Positions 4,480 to 8,228 of a stretch of 8,228 nt of DNA are shown in pieces. The position numbers and the translations under genes are program-made. The notes beneath the pieces are model-generated. The model had not been told where the DNA came from, did not search any database, and worked only from the letters and a program-made list of their open reading frames with translations. Origin of the DNA: Dehalococcoidia bacterium. GTDB taxonomy: Bacteria > Chloroflexota > Dehalococcoidia > GIF9 > AB-539-J10. Positions within the stretch are counted from its first letter, which is position 1. The number at the start of each line of letters is the position of its first letter. The stretch is taken from assembly GCA_030626915.1 (NCBI GenBank), contig DAOUTC010000051.1, forward strand, positions 1 to 8,228, given 5' to 3'.

Positions 4480-5559
4480 CTATTTAGCAGGGGAAGGCAC
4501 GTTGCCGATGATATCTTCTACTTCGTCCTTGTTGTGACAGAATTTGATCAGGTTCTCCCCGTCGATGGTTCCTCTGAGATAAAGGCTGGCCAAGGATTGG
4601 TCCAATGTCTCCATACCTTCTTGATTGCTGGTGCGGATGACGTTGTGCAGCTGGTAAATCTTTCCCTCTCGAATAAGGTTTCTCACCGCAGGACTGCCCA
4701 GCATGATTTCTACAGCGGCTATTCTTCCTGAGCCATCAGCTCGTGGTACTAACGTCTGACACAGGACACCGATAATAAGGGAAGCTAATCTTGCCTGGGC
4801 CAGGTACCTCTCGTGGGGTGGAAACAGGTCTATTATTCTTTCCATAGCCTGTGCTGCGCTGGGGGCATGACCGGTGGTGAGTACCAGATGCCCTGTCTCC
4901 GCCACAGTAAGCGCAGCAGCAGCGGTCTCCAGGTCCCTCATCTCACCCACAAGTATGACATCGGGGTCCTGCCTGAGGACATGTTTCAGAGCTTCAGCAA
5001 AGGACAAGGTGTCAGTGCCCAGCTCCCGCTGTGTAATGACTGACTTGAGGTTAGGGTGGGTATATTCAATGGGGTCTTCGATAGTGACTATATGACAGGT
5101 GCGATTAGCGTTGATGTGACTCAGCATGGCTGCCAGGGTGGTAGTTTTGCCGCTTCCTGTGGGTCCGGAAGCTATCACCAGCCCTCTGGGTCTCAAGGCT
5201 AATTCCTTGCACACGTGAGGCAACCCCAGTTCGTCTATAGTGGGAATCACGGGTGGCAAGAGGCGCAGGGCAAAGCTAATTGCTCCGCGCTGTTGAGCCA
5301 CATTGCATCTCAGCCTGCCCACGCCAGGAAGGCTGTAGCTGAAATCAAGCTCCAGGGTATGTTGGAACCTTTCCCTTTGCTCCGGTGTAGTTAGCTGGAC
5401 AAAAGCCTCGCTTATTTCCTCAGGGTGCAGTGGTGCTACTTCTTCCAGGGGTCCCAGGGAGCCATTTATGCGCAGCATAGGCGGGGAATTAACCACCAGA
5501 TGCAAATCTGAGGCATTTTTCTCCTTAGCCAGCCGAAGCAAATCTATGATGTTTGCCAT
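4480..5559 (-). CDS. pilT: Type IV pilus retraction ATPase PilT
   Basis: A 359-residue hexameric AAA-like ATPase of the secretion superfamily, acting at the inner face of the membrane to disassemble pili. Order of motifs: N-terminal domain with NASDLHL (15-21); Walker A GPTGSGKT (132-139); Asp box TIEDPIEY (159-166); Walker B DVILVGEMRD (200-209); His box TTGHAPSA (228-235); and AVRNLIRE (291-298), the AIRNLIRE-type motif characteristic of PilT rather than PilB or GspE. Length is normal for PilT. The His box departs from the usual TLHT form but keeps His231. The start is ATG 5559; no Shine-Dalgarno is seen, and a weak TTGCAT/TACCAT pair would start the transcript almost at the ATG. It is on the same strand as the pilM-pilN fusion gene, 515 bases further on, so it is probably a separate unit. 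Confidence 0.96.
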   Translation of the reverse strand: MANIIDLLRLAKEKNASDLHLVVNSPPMLRINGSLGPLEEVAPLHPEEISEAFVQLTTPEQRERFQHTLELDFSYSLPGVGRLRCNVAQQRGAISFALRLLPPVIPTIDELGLPHVCKELALRPRGLVIASGPTGSGKTTTLAAMLSHINANRTCHIVTIEDPIEYTHPNLKSVITQRELGTDTLSFAEALKHVLRQDPDVILVGEMRDLETAAAALTVAETGHLVLTTGHAPSAAQAMERIIDLFPPHERYLAQARLASLIIGVLCQTLVPRADGSGRIAAVEIMLGSPAVRNLIREGKIYQLHNVIRTSNQEGMETLDQSLASLYLRGTIDGENLIKFCHNKDEVEDIIGNVPSPAK

Positions 5560-5639
5560 ACAACTTATGGTAAATCCCTATGAACTGAGATGCAATAGCC
5601 CTTTAGTCCTGGGGGATGTATTTTAAGTACTGGGAGAAA

Positions 5640-5835
5640 ATTCTAAATCCTAAGTACTAAATCCTAAACAAATCCTTTTCAAATGAAAAAAGCAAAAATA
5701 AAAGTGCAAAATGACAGAGCAAAGGTTAAAAAGTTTTGCATTTTGAGTTGTCATTTTGATTTTTGCCCTTTGATTTTTAAATTTCGGCATTGCTTAGTAT
5801 TTCGGTTTTGGTATTTAGAATTTCTATAGCTAACC
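5640..5835. repeat. AT-rich imperfect inverted repeat between pilT and pilM-N
   Basis: The left half holds CTAAGTACTAAATCCTAAAC and then A-rich blocks with AAAATGACA (5708-5716); the right half holds TTTTGCATTTTGAG, TGTCATTTT (5749-5757), TTTTGCCC and ATTTAGAATTT. The halves are roughly complementary over a long span with many mismatches. It is strongly purine/A-rich on one side and T-rich on the other. No gene or promoter is apparent. Its composition is unlike the GC-rich repeats elsewhere in the window. Confidence 0.5.
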
Positions 5836-5853
5836 GCAAAATTCTTTATAATT

Positions 5854-5890
5854 CTCCCTCACCTTAGTCCTCTCCCATCAAGGGAGAGGA
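5854..5890. repeat. CCTCTCCC-GGGAGAGG hairpin repeat, copy 2
   Basis: CTCCCTCACCTTAG leads into stem TCCTCTCCC (5868-5876) and GGGAGAGGA (5882-5890), loop ATCAA. It matches 3311-3349 in sequence and layout, including the CCCTCACCTT preamble. Confidence 0.65.
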
Positions 5891-5937
5891 ACTTTATAAG
5901 AACTTATGCGAGAGACTATAATTCCGAATCTTGCTCC

Positions 5938-6018
5938 TCACTTGGTAAGTTCAAGTTTGAAGTTCCTTTCGTCATCCATTTCCCTGATGACCACCAGGGC
6001 AAATCTGCCAGTCGCTCG
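5938..6018 (-). pseudogene. Orphan 3' end of a pilN-like gene
   Basis: On the minus strand this encodes R-ATGRFALVVI followed by REMDDERNFKLELTK and a TGA stop (5940-5938). The fusion protein just upstream ends in LRATGRFALVVI followed by TDMHEEEQQIRFTLTLTK. The shared part is an exact 33-base direct repeat at the DNA level (5985-6017 and 6130-6162); beyond it the two tails diverge but keep the same pattern (acidic turn, then an FxLxLTK-like final strand). Upstream the fragment runs into CGTCATTGCGAGCGA, the dispersed repeat, whose TTG-CGA-GCG happens to keep Leu-Arg-Ala in frame. It has no start and no room for the rest of the gene. It is most likely a recombination relic of a paralogue or of an earlier 3' end. 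Confidence 0.7.
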
Positions 6019-6073
6019 CAATGACGTGGCAAAATGGGCTGGCAGCGACATGATGGCGCAAGGTTTCAGTCTC

Positions 6074-7510
6074 TTATTTGGTAAGTGTTAAGGTGAACCT
6101 TATTTGCTGTTCCTCTTCGTGCATATCGGTGATGACCACCAGGGCAAATCTGCCAGTCGCTCTCAGGTCTCCGGCATAGTGGAAGATGGCGCCTTCATCA
6201 TCAGCTGAGCCTTGCACCGTCAAGGTCTCAGTATTATCACTCACAGAGGCCAAATTCACGGCGTCAGGTAAACAGCTATTTATCTGCCCCAGGTCGTCAT
6301 TGACTTCGCCCCTGACAATGCTGAAGTCATGGAGCGTGGTGGTGAAAGCCGTGGCAGTGGCTTCCAGGGAAGAAACTTGCTGATTCAAAGCGATTATGTC
6401 CTTGGCTTGAACATATCTGGAGGTAGCCATTTGATTTATAGCTGCTAAGTTGGCGTGCAAATCAGCGATGCGTGTTGAGACGGTGATGTTGGCGAAAGCA
6501 CCCAAAGTCAGCAAAGCAATGCCAGCTATAATAACAGGCACAAAGAGAATCTCCGATATGGGGCGAGGCTTGGGGAGGTAAGCCTCAGGAAGGGCATTAA
6601 AATTGACCACTGAATGGGCAATGGCTCCTTTCTCTGAGGCTAGCACCTCCTTGAGCGCCAAACCAATATTGGTCACATACTGGCTTGCAGGGAAGTCTTC
6701 GGGGGTTTCCAGAGGCGAGGGCAATGCTTGAATGGGGCGTTCCTGCCCCTCAAGTAGCAGCTTCCAGGCATCCTGCTGCTGAGCCAGTTCCCCACAGACC
6801 AGCATAGGCACGGTAGCCTCAATAGGCTTTTCCATATGGCTGGAGTTATAAAAAGTGATAGCTCTCTCTAGTTCCTCCCTGATGAGGGGTATTTTTTCCT
6901 CCAGCAAAGCTTCTTGAGCTAAGGACAGACTGCGCACCACCTGTGGTATTCCCTCTGTCAAAACCACGATATCAAAATTGCTTGGCTGGACATCAATGAT
7001 GATAGCTTTAGATTCGGTGGTGGTTCTGGCTAAAGCCAGGGGCTTTAAATCCATAAGACGAGGTTTCAATCCTGCCTTGCGTAGGGAGGAGATTAAGGTA
7101 TCCACGGCATTCCTTGGAAAAGCTGTGAGGTAAACCAAGGTTTCACCCCTCGGTGAAGGAAGAGTCTGCCAGGAGAGGTAAAGCTGCTCCAGAGGCACGG
7201 CTAGAATCCTGGTTGCCTCCCTCCTCACTGCCTCAGGTAATATATTTTTGGGTAGTTCAGGAAGGGTAATTAGACGGTAGAGGCAATTGATGCCACTGAT
7301 GCCGGCGATTACCCGTCTTTTTCCTATTCTCTTATTTCGCCACAGCTCCCTTAGCTTGGCAGCTACGGCATCTTCATCACGAACAACCCCAGCCTTGACC
7401 ATGCCAGGTTTCAGAGGCATGCTGGCCCATTTTTGTGGTCGTCTTCCCCTGGTTTTCAGCACCCAGAGAGCAGAATCATCTATATATATGGTGGTTGCTT
7501 CTTTAGCCAT
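6074..7510 (-). CDS. pilM: PilM-PilN fusion, type IV pilus assembly (GspL-like architecture)
   Basis: A 478-residue protein joining two parts normally made by separate genes. Residues 5-290 look like the cytoplasmic actin-like PilM domain: TTIYIDDSALWVL (6-18), LPKNILPEAVRREATRIL (86-103), IIIDVQPSNFDIVVL (170-184), MLVCGEL (236-242), NIGLALKE (281-288). Residues 302-314 (VNFNALPEAYLPK) resemble the N-terminal INLLP segment of PilN that binds PilM. A membrane helix follows at about 321-344, a coiled coil at 345-390, and a PilN-type extracytoplasmic ferredoxin-like domain at 400-478 (CLPDAVNLASVS, then TLTVQGSA, ending RFTLTLTK). The phosphate-binding DxG motifs of PilM appear degenerate. It would link the cytoplasmic ATPase ring to the PilO-like protein. 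Its ATG overlaps the PilO-like stop by one base (TAATG), so the two are co-translated. Confidence 0.85.
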   Translation of the reverse strand: MAKEATTIYIDDSALWVLKTRGRRPQKWASMPLKPGMVKAGVVRDEDAVAAKLRELWRNKRIGKRRVIAGISGINCLYRLITLPELPKNILPEAVRREATRILAVPLEQLYLSWQTLPSPRGETLVYLTAFPRNAVDTLISSLRKAGLKPRLMDLKPLALARTTTESKAIIIDVQPSNFDIVVLTEGIPQVVRSLSLAQEALLEEKIPLIREELERAITFYNSSHMEKPIEATVPMLVCGELAQQQDAWKLLLEGQERPIQALPSPLETPEDFPASQYVTNIGLALKEVLASEKGAIAHSVVNFNALPEAYLPKPRPISEILFVPVIIAGIALLTLGAFANITVSTRIADLHANLAAINQMATSRYVQAKDIIALNQQVSSLEATATAFTTTLHDFSIVRGEVNDDLGQINSCLPDAVNLASVSDNTETLTVQGSADDEGAIFHYAGDLRATGRFALVVITDMHEEEQQIRFTLTLTK

Positions 7511-8046
7511 TATTCGCCTTTATAAGCATAAATTTTCACCGCTAAAGTAATTGCTGGCTCTTTTCCCCCCTCTTCCTGTGGCACTTTTATGTTCACCGAT
7601 GTTATATCGCTGCTGGGGAATTTATCGCTCAGCTTCTGCACAAAGTTGAGTAGTGCCTGCACCTCCCCCTCAGCGGTGACGCTAAGTGTGAAAACCTGGT
7701 AGGCGATGCCGTTTAGCTTCTCCTCTTTAGGAAGCGAGGAGGAGAGCTTGGTTATGGTCACATCGTCAGCGGTTTCAAACAAAATGGTGCTGATCTCTAT
7801 AGATTCAGTGGGCGATTCAAATTTGTCCTGAAGGGTGGCAATGCTTGATTTGGCTTCACCGAGCCTTGTTTCTAGCTCTTTCCTCTGAGCTGTGTATTTG
7901 ATGAAATCCTGGCCTGCCTGAGCTATATTGGCATTTAGCTCCCTTTGTTCTGCCATCTGGCGGGCATAAGTTACACCTAGGCCTGTGAGGAGAATAGCCA
8001 GAATACCGATAGTTAAAATCCACCGAATCGTTTTACTTATCTTCAA
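7510..8046 (-). CDS. pilO: PilO-like (GspM-like) type IV pilus assembly protein
   Basis: A 178-residue bitopic membrane protein: short basic cytoplasmic tail (1-8), one membrane helix at about 9-28, a coiled coil at 29-76, then a compact extracytoplasmic domain (83-178) of the ferredoxin-like PilO kind with strands TITKLSSSL, YQVFTLSVTAEG and ITLAVKIYAYKG. PilO pairs with PilN through coiled coil and domain and aligns the pilus machine in the membrane. The start is TTG 8046 with AAAGG at 8060-8056, nine bases upstream; no nearer ATG fits. The stop shares a base with the pilM-N ATG. In the usual pilMNOP order pilO follows pilN; here it comes first. No PilP gene follows, in line with a cell lacking an outer membrane or secretin. 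Sequence identity is weak as is usual for PilO, so the call rests on architecture and neighbour. Confidence 0.75.
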   Translation of the reverse strand: MKISKTIRWILTIGILAILLTGLGVTYARQMAEQRELNANIAQAGQDFIKYTAQRKELETRLGEAKSSIATLQDKFESPTESIEISTILFETADDVTITKLSSSLPKEEKLNGIAYQVFTLSVTAEGEVQALLNFVQKLSDKFPSSDITSVNIKVPQEEGGKEPAITLAVKIYAYKGE

Positions 8047-8228
8047 TAGTTTTAACCTTTATAGCTAGGTTTATATTAACTATACAATATCAGCTTAGTA
8101 AAGGGAAGCTATTCAAGCCTTTTCGCCCCAACCTTCCCTACCTCATATCCTGCAGCGGATAAATGAACTAGTTCAGATAGATGGTGGACACCTCAAAGTA
8201 TGGAGTTATCTCTCAGTTTAAGTTTGGA
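8047..8228. other. Region upstream of the PilO-like gene; no gene supported
   Basis: It holds the ribosome-binding site of the PilO-like gene (8056-8060), AT-rich sequence with a possible -10 (TATAGT on the minus strand, 8084-8079) but no good -35, and a perfect 12-base palindrome TGAACTAGTTCA at 8164-8175. An ATG at 8200 on the plus strand opens a frame that leaves the window after nine codons; it has no Shine-Dalgarno, so I do not call it a gene. Confidence 0.4.

Noticed and set aside
5906..6091. Open frame of 61 codons on the plus strand
   Set aside because: It is antisense to the orphan pilN 3' end and the true pilM-N 3' end; the minus-strand reading gives the recognisable duplicated tail.
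8164..8228. Possible insertion-sequence end or start of a plus-strand gene near 8200
   Set aside because: The palindrome TGAACTAGTTCA and the ATG at 8200 are all that is visible; no transposase sequence, no terminal repeat partner and no ribosome-binding site lie within the window.

Overview
The window looks like a chromosomal segment of an uncultured, probably monoderm bacterium. My best guess is Chloroflexota, class Dehalococcoidia. The reasons are the mix of a mycobacterial-style two-gene MaoC/HadAB-like dehydratase, a type IV pilus set without any visible secretin or lipoprotein gene, moderate GC content, and many short palindromic repeats of the CATTGCGAG and GTAGGGGCGAGG kinds. This placement rests on recall of family and repeat style, not on a marker gene, so treat it as tentative.

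Layout from left to right. (1) 1-944, minus strand: two overlapping MaoC/hot-dog dehydratase genes, the second running off the left edge, behind an extended -10 promoter with a palindrome in its -35 region. (2) 968-1500: no gene, three families of palindromic repeats. (3) 1539-2620, plus strand: a rhomboid protease gene with an apparently leaderless promoter, followed at once by an alpha/beta-hydrolase that is a pseudogene (nonsense codon plus internal deletion that removes the nucleophile). (4) 2683-3425, plus strand: a type IV prepilin gene with a good promoter, a strong Shine-Dalgarno and a terminator-like hairpin. (5) 3446-3920, minus strand: a hicA-hicB toxin-antitoxin pair with its own promoter, bracketed by two similar direct repeats. 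(6) 4015-4437: repeat island with a tandem duplication of about 179 bp, each unit holding a two-hairpin element. (7) 4480-8046, minus strand: pilT retraction ATPase, then (after an AT-rich gap with an inverted repeat and a broken duplicate of the pilN 3' end) a gene encoding a PilM-PilN fusion, preceded and translationally coupled to a PilO-like gene.

How the parts work together: the prepilin (processed by a peptidase not in the window), the PilO-like protein, the PilM-PilN fusion and PilT are components of one type IV pilus or pseudopilus machine. The fusion plus PilO-like pair has the same domain architecture as GspL plus GspM of type II secretion. Extension ATPase (PilB), platform (PilC) and prepilin peptidase are not seen here. 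The dehydratases, rhomboid and HicAB are unrelated neighbours. The strongest points for a second look are the PilM-PilN fusion with degenerate nucleotide-binding motifs, the orphan pilN 3' end fused to a dispersed repeat, the hicA reading frame with an in-frame stop just after a leaderless-type ATG, and the two-hairpin repeat family.
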